Assembly (NCBI GenBank): GCA_930367205.1
Contig: OV884014.1
Coordinates: forward strand, 70,411,104 to 70,475,103
Source of the DNA: Acanthosoma haemorrhoidale
Taxonomy: Eukaryota; Arthropoda; Insecta; Hemiptera; Acanthosomatidae
DNA: 64,000 bases
Direction: 5' to 3'
The first letter of the stretch is position 1, and each line of letters begins with the position of its first letter. Both the position numbers and the translations under genes were made by a program. Below are positions 31,641 through 43,831 of this stretch, piece after piece. The notes below the pieces were generated by a model. That model had not been told where the DNA came from and ran no database searches. It was given only the letters and a program-made list of their open reading frames with translations.

Positions 31641-34600
31641 ATTTATTCTATTGTTATTTATGATATAATATTCAGGTCGGTTTTGTTTGTGATGATGCAA
31701 GTGCTCTAATCAGAGTCGTCTTGGACTTAATTATTTTAGTCTGTATGGATTTTATTAACTTTACCAACATGTGTGACTTGTTTTTTTTTTTAATGCAATT
31801 CTAATGGTACGTAAGTATGTTAATGAGATATAAAACCAAATCTTGTACTATGAATATCTCTCCACTTTTTTGTAAAATATGACTTAAGATTTGAAATTTG
31901 GAAAATAGATCTTGATTAATTTTTTATATTATTTATTACCCCACTAGATCATGTGATAGGCATTGACATTATTTTAAAAAACATTAAAAACTTGTATACA
32001 ATTAGGGTTTCTTCAACCTAGTGTAGCTAAGATTTTTTGGCTATTACTTTTTGGAGTTAAATTCCACTTTTCAGACAGTGTTTCTGGGTATATCGGCTGG
32101 GCCTATTTGTTTCTCAGACATTTGTCGTGTCTTAAATTTTCATTTTATATCTAGTAAGCTGACTTTATTTATTATCTTAGAGTGGTGATGGAATATTAAG
32201 CTAAAAAGGACCATCCTACAGAACAGAATAAGAAAAATTGCATTCTGCTTTGTACTTAGTGCTATCTTATTGTGCCAGAAAATGCCTGGTACATTTGCCA
32301 ATGCAGGTTTAGTAGTTAGTAATTTAACAGCACTACATGCTTTTACATTGCACTTACATACCTTATTCCCTTATCTAACTCTTGAGAGAATCTATAGTTC
32401 AAATTTTTTTTTTTCAAAAGATGAGATGTTTAGAAAAAATGCTTTTTGTTAAAGTTCTGTTTTATACTCCCATTTCCATTTACAGAAGTGTTCTAGGGTT
32501 TTGAACTTAGAACCATACCTTTTTTAATTTAGTTGTACTCAATGATATTCCACAGTTATCTTAGATTTGGTTCTAATATCCCATTATACATACAGATTTG
32601 ACTTTCAGAATAAATTATTGACTAAAATCATAAGATTTTATGTTGAATAATTGTTACAGGCTAACAAATTCAAGGTATTGACTAAAGAAATTCATTCATG
32701 ATTCCCTTTTTCAGTAGTTACTTATTATTTCTAAATGAAATTATACATTATGAAATTATCTTTAATTGTTTATGAGCCAGACTCCTTTGTGTAAGGGTGA
32801 CCTGGTTAATAAATATATTATTCTTATTAGCGGGTCAGTTGTGCGAACCCTATATTTTTTATTCTTCTTTCATCATTCAAAATAATCTGTATACTATTAT
32901 TATTTAAGCTTAAAATTGTTTGTAAAAAGGGAAAATATCTAATTTTTATAACATCACTTCATGCATAATGCCTTGGATAATAATAAATTACTCTATAATC
33001 ATTACTTGTTTAAAGACTAGATGATTGCATATTTTTTGAAGCCTTATTGCAGTGAGTGAGATAGTTTGGTGTTTAACAATCTTAAATTTAAGTTTGTTAT
33101 GCTTTGAGTCAAAACAAGGTTCCAAATGATTTCTCTCAATGTAAATCAAAGCGTAGAATACTTGTGCCAACAAATTTACCAATTTAATGAATGAAGACAA
33201 AAAACAGACTTAAAATGTCTTTCAAGTTATGGAGCACTTGTTTCAAGAGGTATTTTTGTCCCGATGCTAGTCAATTTTCATCCTTAATGAATTTATTGTA
33301 CTTCATTAAATTGTATATTATTATTTATGTTAGTTAAAAAAGAAGTGTCGTTTTGTTTTATACACAAAAGAACAAAACTCCAGTTTAATTAATTGTAAAT
33401 GATGCAAGCTAATAGTCCACCTCAATTGAGGATTACTTGTTCCCATCTACAAGGCTGTGTCTAACAAATTGATGTCTTGTGCATAGTATAAATATTTTTG
33501 TACGATTCGCAATTTTAACTGCTTAGTCATTTTCTAACTAATATCTAAACAGAATATAGTTAGAATTTTACGCTTAACTTTTTTATTTATTTAAATGTAT
33601 ATGTAATATATGTGTATTTTTTTTCTCTTTATTTTGTCCAAGTATGAAAAACAAATATCGTGACCTTTTTTGTTATGTGGGAATTGCAAGAGTACCGATA
33701 GCCCTCCACTAGCTTTGTGTGTTTCATAGGAATAAATTTAGATTTGTATTACATACATATAATGTATTTCTCGTATTATGTCAATGTGGTGTTAAAATTT
33801 TAATATGTTTAAAAAAGAAAAAAATTAAGCACCAAGTTATAATGCGAGAAGGATTACTTGATGGGTGTTAACCATTACTTAATATACCATATTTAATTAG
33901 ACTGTTATGGTATTATTTTGTTTGTGATATTCCACACAGGTTTTAAACAATTTTTAACATACCATGTATGGCAATGTTGAATGATTGATATTACTTTGCG
34001 GTATGATGTCTTTTTAACACTTTGGTAAATGTGTGCATGTAATAATTGTATTTCTGCTTATATATAAGGCGTCTCGGAAGTAAGGTAGTGGTAAAGATCA
34101 GTTTAAAGAGTTATAAAATTGAATTTTTTAAATCACAGTATTTAATTTTGACTTGACAAAGTGAATACATCTTTCGCCTTTAACAACAATTATATAATTT
34201 TTTTACATACTCGATCTCCCAAAATATTGCCTTTTCTTCAGCGATGGCCTATATCACTAAATCTGGTCATATCCATTTATTGTAAGCTATCGTTATTAAA
34301 ACATTATGCTACATTTTAAATAATTCTTAATTACTTTACCTTTTTTAAATTTCTGTGTTTGTCTTGGCTTTAGCATTTATAAAAAAAATCTCATCAGTCG
34401 CTAAAAGTAATCACAATCATTGTTGTCATATTTAGTGCAATATTTATATTCACATTCAGAATTTTATTATAGTATCTATTGATGTAAAAAAAATTATAAA
34501 ATATTTAAACATTGATTATATTTATGAAAGAGAATGTAACGTAACGAGCTTGGATTAATCAAGATTATGTTAATGCTTTACCATTCTTAATAGGCTTGTT

Positions 34601-36119
34601 TGACATTTGCATTGTTATATATTTAGTCACAAAGGAATAATTGTTTTGTTTTTTTTAATTGATATATTTTTATTTATAATAATTGAAAAAAATTGTTAAT
34701 GTTTTCATTTTGTTCTCCTTTTGTATATTTTATTATGTAATGAGGGGTTTATCTTCTGCTCTAAAATGCTTAGCTTTAGCGTTTTTCTTTTTCTCCTTGT
34801 AATTGACTGTTAAACCTTGTATATTTTAACAAGATTTGATTCGCTTGCAGTTAAGATATATTTTTGTTTACAAGAGCAACATCTGCTAATTATTCATATT
34901 TGTAAACTATGTTTTCAGTCATTCACACCTCATTATTAAAATCATTAATACATTCTGTAAATGTTTTACTGGGTTTAACTATTATTTATTGTTATCATTT
35001 TATTTTTTTTGTAATTTGTAAATATATGTTTTTATTAAATTAGAGATTTATTTTAATTAGACTATTTATAATTGTAAGTGTGGAGCAGTTAGAAGGCTAT
35101 ATGTAAATTACGAAGTTACAGAAATTTATTATTATTAAGGTTGATTGTAAACTGTGTGTGAATTGTGGAATTAATTTTTTGTTTTAAGTGCACAAATGAC
35201 AATGCAGACAACCATTTTTTTTAACTTTTTAGTTTAGCATTATATTATCAAAGTTAATTATTAACTCACTACTTAAAAACATGTATTTTTGCATCATTTT
35301 CAGAAATACACTATATTTATAAGGGATACTTTTTTTTTTATGTAGCAACATAATATTTTTGGTTCTAATGCCTTTAAATATTTTTAGCTTCTGTGCCGAT
35401 TTCCAGTCATGAATTGTAGTTTGTATTTCTAATAGATAATTGTTGTATTGATGTTTTTAGAATTAGTGTTTAAAATGTAGATAGAAATGATCTTAAATAT
35501 GCATATTTAACAGTTAAGTTAACTTAAATGTATATTATTCAATTATTGCCATTGATCTTATGTTCCAAAGTTTATCTTTTTTATTTCAAGATTTCATTAT
35601 GTTAACTTTATTTTGTGTGATATGATTGTAATATTATCAAGAAGCTTTCTTTAATGATTGTATATAGCAACCATTTTTGTATATAATTTTGTTTTAATAA
35701 ACATGCAAACATTGGCATTTTTTTTAGTTTAAATTATTTAGTTTTCATGAGTTATTTTTTTTTAATTATTCATTGCAACCTGTAATTAAATGCTAGTTAA
35801 CATTCCCTATAACTATGGAAATGTGACTATAAAACACCTGTCATTAGATCTTCTATTCTGCTCAAAGAGTTACCAAACTTTTTTTGTAGTGTAAACATTA
35901 TTGACCAATGATAATATTATACAATTATATCCAATCAAATTGCGCAAGGACAATGTAGTTAATATAACTAACCATTATTCAAACTGAATCTTATTAGTAT
36001 AAAGAACTCATTCAGAACGGGCCTACAAGAAAAAAAATAATTTTTGGTGCTTAGGATATTGAGTATAAAATGGGTTCAAGTAGAAAAAGTTGTGTAAATA
36101 ACCTGTTGTATTGTGAGAA
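31641..36119. other. Long AT-rich stretch without recognisable genes
   Basis: Very T-rich on the plus strand with many short poly-T runs. It could be a long 3' UTR, given the AATAAA near 35696 followed by a T/G-rich tract, or simply intergenic DNA. No coding motif or transposon terminus was recognised. Confidence 0.4.
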
Positions 36120-37160
36120 TACACGTTAGAAGAAAACAGAAAAACTGTTAGTAAAGATTTTCTTGGATATTTTGGTGTTAGGCTTGGCGATCAAGATAAA
36201 ACCTGAAACCCGCATTAGGTCTGTAAAACTAGTTCAGAACATTTGTGACAGTGAACTACCGGGAAAAGAAAAAGTCTGTAATTCGGCATACCGATTGTTT
36301 GGAGAGAACCCAAAAACCACTTCGATGACTGCTATTTCTGCCTAATAAATATTACAGGATAGAATAAAAACAAATGCGGTAAGTGGACTTACCTATACTG
36401 ATACTCAAAGGAACTGACGATCCCAACGTTTCACCAGTTACCAGAGTTCTGTGAGGACGGGTGTTCTCCTTATGATACTAATGAAGGTGACAGTGATTAT
36501 GAGGGTATGTCATCAATTTCTCAACTTTTCAAACAGGATGAGTTAAATGACCACACCAGAGATCTCAACCTGTCAAAATATGCTTCTGAGGCTTCCAGGT
36601 TGAATGACAAAAATTTGCTTGGACAAGGAACCAAAATCTGCTACCCTTCTTCTCTCAAGTAGACAATCTTGTATTTAATCACAAAATTAGAGGACTCCTG
36701 AAAAAAATTGGTCTTTCTGTCTATTTTCCAGATGATTGGAGCCTATTTATTGACACCTCAAAGCAAAGTTTGTGTCCTGAATTGTGAAAAGACTGGACTT
36801 CATTTGTTGCTAATTTTCTGGTCAAACACAAAGGTGAAATCTATGTTGAACTGGTAAACGAGATTCTTAACAATTTCAAATCCCTTGGGTGTAACATGAG
36901 TATTAAGGTGCACTATTTACACAGCCACTTAGATTGTTTTCCTGAGAATTAAGGAGACACCAGTGAGGAACAAGGTGAATGATTTCACCAGGATATTAAA
37001 ACTATGGAGGCCCACTACCAAGGAAGATGGGGATACACACACGATGGCAGATTCCTGCTGGAGTTTAAAAAGGAATTGAGCCAAAATGCATTCAAGAATG
37101 TCACGGACAAGAAGCTTCCATCAATGTGTTCAGTGAATAGTTGGTTTCATCGATGACTTT
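36120..37160 (+). pseudogene. Internally deleted copy of a repetitive insect ORF family
   Basis: Scattered frames match a multicopy arthropod ORF of unknown function: LGDQDK, then IPIVWREPKNHFDDCYFC, QDELNDHTRDLNLSKYASE, DDWSLFIDTSKQSL, SIKVHYLHSHLD-CFPEN, SEEQGERFHQDIKTMEAHYQ and GRWG. The order is that of the full family, but the middle (roughly 200 codons between FIDTSK and the NFL-x-x-HK part) is missing. Several stops and frameshifts exist, so it is not expressed as one protein. The family's origin (transposon or domesticated gene) is not known to me. The identity rests on remembered motif order. Confidence 0.6.
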
Positions 37161-39600
37161 TTTCTCTCTCTTTTTATATAATAAGATTTGTATAATATAA
37201 TAATAAAAGTTCTGTGTTTATTTTTTATTTGATCCATGGATGTAACATAAAATAGTGTAACGTATATTTTACTAAAATATTATATCTTGGAAATTTGAGC
37301 TCCTAGGCAAAAACTAATGGCATATTTGAAGTCAGGGGATCAAATGCATATGAAATCGGCTCCAAATATACCGGCACCAATACACCTGTTGGGCTGTGTA
37401 ATTATGCCTACTATCTAACTGTTGTCAACTTGGACATATTTTTAATTGTCCTAAACTGACCATTTCAGAATGCACCTTCTGGGTTAGGTATTAAAAGCAT
37501 TTGAGAGAGTTTCAGTGGAAAGTTCCTTTCTTTCAAAAAAAATATTAATTTATAAATTAGCCCCCTCCCCAAAATAAGGCATTAGAGGCTATGTCAAGGG
37601 TCAGGATGGTGTTTAATGAAAAATTGTCATTCCTAATTTTTTTTATGTAACATGAGATGGGCCATAGCCCATGAATGAAGCATGAAATCATCTTTTGTGG
37701 GATCCCTTAAACTGTGCAGAAACTTAGTTCTGTCTTAAAATCATTTACTTAAACTATTTTTGAGTTTTTCCATTGAGATGGTTGATCTTCCTCAATGAGT
37801 ATCACCTTCAGCTCATTCTAGACTGTTTTAAAACCTCTTCTTAAATTGATTGTAAGTATGGGCGAAATTTTTCTTAGTGAACAAAATATATGGTCTCTCT
37901 TATCAAAATTCACTGAAGGCAATAAACAGTTTATTTTGATTCCTACACAAAATGTTCAAATTTGCTTATTTTTATTGGTACTACAGTATCAGGATATATA
38001 TTTAGTCTTCCTAATATTTCATGTAGTTAGCCTTTTGTAGCCAAGTCCTCAGTATTCTCCATTAGAACCATTATTTTTGCTTCTCATCCAAGTCAGTAAA
38101 CTGACAATAAATACAAAAAGTAACAATAGGGAATGTATAGCTAGGTAGTAGGCGAGGTTCTAGCAGTAGGCTAATTCTGCTGCTAAAAGATAGTTTTACT
38201 TGGTGTCATTTGATGTAGGGGCCTTTCTGTAGATGAAATATTATGCTTATTGTAGTGATTTTTTACTCTTTTTTATGTTTTAAAAAAAAAATGATCAATG
38301 TAGCAAATGTTAAACAGTCCAATCCCAATGATTTTGACTCGATGAAAGAAAAACAAATCAATAACATTAAACAGAAATCGACTAAAAATCATTAAACGAT
38401 TTTAATGACAGTTTTTAATTTGTGTAACCATAGTCCTCTAAAGCCCCCTAAACATTACATATTTTCAGTCAGGATGTCGTGGTCTTTAATTTGAAACCTT
38501 ACTCAATATGATTGAAAAATGGCTATTTTTTTAATTACCAAATAATTTTTTATTTTTATAATCAATGGGGTATTAACAAAGCTTCCATTCATCTATAGGA
38601 AGCTGGGCCCATGTTATTTCTTGTAGTGTTGAGGTTGGGACTTTTTGTTTTCCCAGTGCACTCTCTGGCTCAGCTGTGTTTGTTTATTTTTTGTTCAGAG
38701 TCTATCCATTCTGGTGGACTTTTTACATTGTCATGAGTTCTAAATTTTTAATAAACATTCTATTTCAACCATACTACAAATGATTCCGGATAATACTTAT
38801 CAAGAACTCTTGTTAATGTCAGTTTTAAGTCATTTTGGTATAGTTCACCAAAGTCATAACCCACATAATATATATTATTAATCAGTGCAGTTCCGAAGAA
38901 TCTTCTCCGATGGTAACAGCTTGGATTGCTGCTTGTGAGTCCACCAGTAGGACTGCGTGGCATATATGTTTCTTTAATAATACTTTGGAGTGGTAATTGA
39001 TGAGATGTATAAATTTGAAATAGTTATTACATACATATTGGTGTATTTTAGGTGTATGCATGATTTCTATCTACTTTCTCTGTTTGATCATACTTTGTGT
39101 TCTATAACCACGGCCTGACATATGGTACTTATCCTTATACTCTCTCTCAGTTTCAGTTCATTGGGCTCCCCAAAAGAATATAAATATGTGTACCGATAAC
39201 AGTATTAGTGACCAACCTAAGGGTCTTACACCAAAATAAACGCCCAAAAAACAAACATCTAATTTGACACCCTACTCAAAACAAGACATTTTTTTTATTA
39301 CTATCTAATTAATGAGACTTGTCATCAATACCTTAATCATGTATTAAGGAGAAAGTGGCAGTTTTCATGTGTTTGTAGTAGAAAATGTAATGCTTTTAAG
39401 TCAATCAAAATCATATAAGGCACATCTGTTTTTGTTTTTTTTTCACTGATTAAGAGTAAAATGTCGTTGTTGAGGCCTCTGGGCTGAACACGCATTTTTG
39501 TTAAATTAAATACTTATTGTAATCATTGATTCTGTTGATCACAACATTATTGGATTATTTATTTTTATATGATTTAGACTAAAATATTTTTAAAAAATGC
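37161..39600. other. Intergenic, one unplaced minus ORF
   Basis: AT-rich. A minus-strand ORF at 38760-38963 (67 codons, with MPRSPTGGLTSSNPS and FFGTALINNIYYVGYDFGEL) reads like protein but has no recognised motif and no convincing acceptor. Nothing else is seen. Confidence 0.35.
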
Positions 39601-41666
39601 CGCCCAGTGCGGACCGCCCTCATTTCCTCTTAGGTACGCTACTATTAGTCACCTAAAATGGAAATGACTCAGGAATTACTCACACTGTAGTTATCCAGCG
39701 TCGAGCGACGCGTGTTAAGTAAATTTTGATTTTGGCGATAAAATTTTCGAAAATGTCGAACCGCGCCCTGTTTACCAATGGAATAAATTTCGAAAGGGAA
39801 GAAGAGCTTGAGAGTTGACTGTACCAGCGACTGCTGAATGCAAATTCCGCTGACGAAGAAGAAGCGGACTCTCACTGCGCTGGCCCACTAACCATTGCCA
39901 AGGCCTCGAAAGCGATTGTCACTTTTCACTAATGCGCTAACATATGGCAACAGCCTTCACTGGCTCGTTCCATTTAACCGCCCGACCTAGCCCGCCTTTT
40001 CGCTCTCTGGCTCCACAAGCCTATACTGTTCTAGTCTTGAGCAAACTACCAATCATAGTCCTTACCAGCGATGACATGGTGCACTCTTCGGGCGTAGTGT
40101 GGCTACGACTTGTGAACAGGTCTTGTTCGATTCCTTCTCCGGCTAATAGAGTTAACGTCATTTGTGAATGATTAGTTTTATTATTTCTTTATTTATTAAA
40201 AGCCGATCATTATAATATTAGGAGCTCTTGAGTTAATATCGTAAGGGCTTGATTTAATACGGGTTTGCCACTTCCCTCGTACTTTATGAGCTCACCTATA
40301 AACGCCATGTTAGTTGATTGGCCACCTCCGCATTTGGCGTCGCTCTGGGTTGCCGAGGATGAGATGGGAGATAAATGAACAGGGAGGCGGCCGGTTATTG
40401 GAGAGCTTGATCTCGGTGTTGAGAGTAAAGTGAAGGGTACGGTTATTGATAAATAAGGGAGCGTTGGCTATCTTGTAAATTCTGAACTGCATATCCCTTT
40501 GTTACAAAATTAATTAGACAATTTAAATATAGATTCAAAACAATGAAACTACTTTATTTACATTGTACAGCGTATTTATATGTACTGTAGTTGCCTACAT
40601 TTTATATAATTTTTATTACCTACTATTATTAATATTTTGTAATGGAATGTTCTGGTACTACACAAATTACTGCTGCAAAACTGGATATGTCTCCGGTGGA
40701 TGCAGGGACTGAATGCGAAGGACATTGAAGGGCTTGGCACTCACACAGACTTCAATGGACGAGTTGGGTTGGGCGTATTGTTGTATACAGATCACACTCT
40801 TGTTTTCGATTGATTGTTAAGTGCACTCCGTCTTGTTTCAAATAAGTGCCGCACTCGGAAAGCACAGTTTTAGTTTTCTGGCGAAATTACCGCTATTAGC
40901 ACTCAAAAGTATTATTAAATAAACATGTATACAATACGGTTCTACTAGTAGACTCACGAGCTGTTTCCATCAGAGGAAATCAATGAGCGATCTTTGCGAT
41001 TCGTTGTATCTCAAGTCACTGCAGCCTTATATATTTGGCGCTTGGTTTGTAACGATGAGGCCAATACACAGGCAAAAGTTGTAGCAATCATGACGCAAGA
41101 AAACACTCCATCCAATATGTTGTGATTCTACCTATCGCCTCAAATTCCCACGAAGAGTAGCGACTGGTTGTAACTACTTAGTAACCAGCCACGACTACGT
41201 TAAGAAGCCCTTGTACAAAAACAAAATAGGAACAGTTCAATTCAGTACATACCCGTTCTGAAACATACGAACTGAAACGGAGACTACCTTGAGGCATTTG
41301 TTGTACACATACACAGCAGACATACTACAACTAGACTTCATGACTGCCATAAGAGAAAAAAACAAAGAGTGTGAAGCAAATATTCTATTTAAAATTAATA
41401 ATGACAGAAAACTAGTTTATAATGAGGTGTTAAATTAGAAGAGATGGTGTAATTAATTTCCTTAAATCCAAGTTCGTTATTATATGGTGCCAATGGCAGG
41501 GGTGGGCTGTTGAAAGCCCTAGCAGTAAATAAAGAGAAGTATTGAAGAGAAGCGAACAATGCTTGTTGGTTAAACAAAAAGACAAATACTTTCTTTTCTG
41601 GACTAAATAGTTATGAATGTAGTACTTCATGATGGAAAGTGTAGTTTCAAATATAGGGAACATACA
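39601..41666. other. GC-richer intergenic blocks, no gene assigned
   Basis: Blocks at 39670-40160, 40290-40480 and 40670-41200 have higher GC and CpG. The first, read on the minus strand, looks like a 5' UTR with a donor-like ttg/gtaaac near 39770, but no acceptor partner is known. The frames are short and motif-free. LTR remnants are an alternative. Confidence 0.3.
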
Positions 41667-42210
41667 TGTCGGGTTGTTATCAGATGCGTGAGTCCCCAAG
41701 GTGGGGAGGAGACGCCCGCCGCGGGCTAGGGTCGCTACAACCTCTAGCTGCCGTCCAGCGAGCGCCAAGAAAGAGATAAAATGGGTGGACCTGTGGTCTT
41801 TCACCTCTGCTAGCGACCCAGTCGGCGGGCAGCTTAATTTGTTTTGATCTGACTCTATAAGATCTTAGAAGGTGTGCCCCGACAAAGCACTATGTTCAGG
41901 AGAAGAGGAAAAGGGTAGGTTTATAGGTAGTTTATGTGGTCTTGGAATGACCACGAATTCACACTAGGTATCTAAGGGTAGGCGAAAACCGTCCGGATCC
42001 CAAAAGTGAGTGTGAACTGGAGAGAAGCAGACTGGATTGCCGTGGGAGACTCTACTAGGTGAAGTTTGTAGCGCAACCGTCGTCCGCGAGGGAGAAGTCT
42101 CTCCCAATAAGGTGCTAGTTTTAGCGAGACGAAGGCAGAGATTCCCACTAGGAAGGTGTGGGGTCTGACAAGGCCGGACTAAAACATAGTGAGGTTAGGA
42201 GAGAGAAATG
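41667..42210 (-). mobile_element. LTR-like block, copy 2 (minus)
   Basis: The inverted counterpart of 30420-30875. The plus-strand left end is TGTCGGGTTG (the minus end reads CAACCCGACA). On the minus strand a TATA-like ctatataacc lies upstream near 42340, then an initiator-like region and the shared body. Extra GC-rich sequence (41690-41790) is not in copy 1. It abuts, but is distinct from, the Gypsy element starting at 42608. Confidence 0.55.
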
Positions 42211-42607
42211 CAGAGGTAGTTGAATAAGAAGGCCATGGTTAGAGTAGAGCAGCAAGCGCCAGTGCAGAGAGAGAGAGAGCAGTGTTCCAAGTGCCGGTTC
42301 TGTATGTTCTCGGATCTCCCCCAATACATGGTGGTTATATAGGCAGGCCAGCCGTCGTGGGGGGGGGGTCCCCCACCTGTGGCTGTTTTCCCCACTAGCT
42401 GTTCTCCCCTCTCTTACTGACGTCATAAGCTTTATTATTAAAATATGGAAACATAGATAGATATTTTCTGGGCCGAGAAGAGGGGAACTTCTAATTATAC
42501 TTAATTAAGATACAATTTGCAGTTTCGCTGTAAGTTAGCTTATTTTCAGCTTTAGTTGGCCTTGTGGGGTTTGTATATTAATGTTAGTTGGAATGTCCGT
42601 AATATAG

Positions 42608-42773
42608 TGTCATGCTCAAGGGAAAAGATTGAGGATGAACAAATATTAATTAAGAGCTGTGTAATTAACATTAACAATAAGCGAATCCTGAACAGGGTTT
42701 AAGCAACCTTATCACTTTATGAAAAATGTAACTTAAACGGGAGGTACCAAACAGTGTTGGCTACACCATAACA
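42608..42773 (-). repeat. Gypsy 3' LTR
   Basis: 166-bp LTR. Plus-strand ends are TGTCATGCTC and CACCATAACA. It follows the polypurine tract of the minus-strand element. It carries TTTATGAAAAATGTAACTTAAA and GGTACCAAACAGTGTTGGC, shared with the 5' LTR. Confidence 0.85.
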
Positions 42774-43121
42774 CTCTCCCTCACTTATTTTTGAAGCTAA
42801 TATTAATATGAACATGGTTGGACACAATAATTGAACGTTAGACACTACTTAACTATTTTAGTGTAAGATAAAGGCTTTGAGGTAGCCGGGAACGTTCTGT
42901 ATCCTAGTCGGTCTTGTTGGAAAACAATCTCGAGTGGATTAGGTCCAAAGCCTGGAGCGGAGTCGGACGGTTCTTCTATACAACGGAAGGTGGTGCTAGG
43001 CCTTCAGGAAATGGGATGACTACAGGTGGTCGAACATCAAGCGTGACGCGCTTTGTCTCATCTTCATAATTGATTTGAATGAAGTTTGATGTTTGGCCCT
43101 TTCAAGTGTGATGAAGGTACA

Positions 43122-43445
43122 TCAAATGTCCCAGTACCTGAATGATGGTGCTAAATTTCCATGGTTTACTATTATGTAATTCCGTGACAACACTCCGTCT
43201 CCCACACTTAAATGACGTTTTACAGCCTGGGTTGAAGTGCGGTAATGCGGAGCAGGGAGCCGGTGTAAATCTAATAAAATTTTTAGATTCATAATTAAAT
43301 AATGTTCATCTGGTGATTTGCCTGACTGATGTGGAGTTACTCGAATGTGGAATAAGATGCCACGTACTAAGTATTTTACTGGGGTGGTATGGTTACTCAT
43401 GCATTTCAATTTGTTTTTAAAATTTGTACATAGCGCCCCTGGCAA
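43122..43445 (-). pseudogene. Gypsy integrase C-terminal fragment
   Basis: The minus-strand frame reads FHIRVTPHQSGKSPDEHYLI, LLDLHRLP, and later SVGDGVLSRNY. This is the Gypsy integrase tail: Y-R-x-TPH-x-x-T-x-x-SPAEL, then the GDxVxxRN motif of the C-terminal domain. The catalytic core and the whole of gag, protease and RT are absent. Downstream codons contain stops before the polypurine tract. Confidence 0.75.
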
Positions 43446-43653
43446 TCCATTTTCTTTTTAGCTGTCATAGCTTTCGAATGATAGTATATTGAAGGTTAAA
43501 TTTTGACTTAAATGATCGATTGATGACATGTCCGATTTAGAAGTAACTTGGTCGACAAAGAGAAAGCGTCTTGTATTGAAGTGTATTGTATTATGTTACT
43601 GTATTGGACTTACTATTGACACCACTTTTTTTTTATCCTGGTTGCCAAGATAC

Positions 43654-43826
43654 TGTCATAACTCTAGGGAAAAGATTGATAATGAACACATTGTAATTAA
43701 GAACTGTATAATTAACTTTAACAATAAACGCATACAAATCCCAAACATGGTGTAAGCAACTTTATCACTTTATGAAAAATGTAACCTAAATGGCAGGTAC
43801 CAAACAGTGTTGGCAACATCATAACA
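43654..43826 (-). repeat. Gypsy 5' LTR
   Basis: 173-bp LTR. Plus-strand ends are TGTCATAACTC and CATCATAACA, aligned along its whole length with 42608-42773. The likely primer-binding site lies immediately inside. Confidence 0.85.
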
Positions 43827-43831
43827 TATAG

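Larger units (their letters stand above)
42608..43826 (-). mobile_element. Internally deleted Gypsy-type LTR retrotransposon
   Basis: Two direct LTRs (42608-42773 and 43654-43826) enclose 880 bp. On the minus strand the LTRs run TGTTATG...TGACA. Both outer sides carry TATAG (42603-42607 and 43827-43831), a 5-bp target duplication. Just inside the 5' LTR is TTGGCAACCAGGAT, a plausible tRNA primer-binding site, and just before the 3' LTR is the purine tract GTGAGGGAGAG. Only the end of integrase remains inside. The LTRs differ by many substitutions and small indels, so the insertion is old. Confidence 0.85.
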
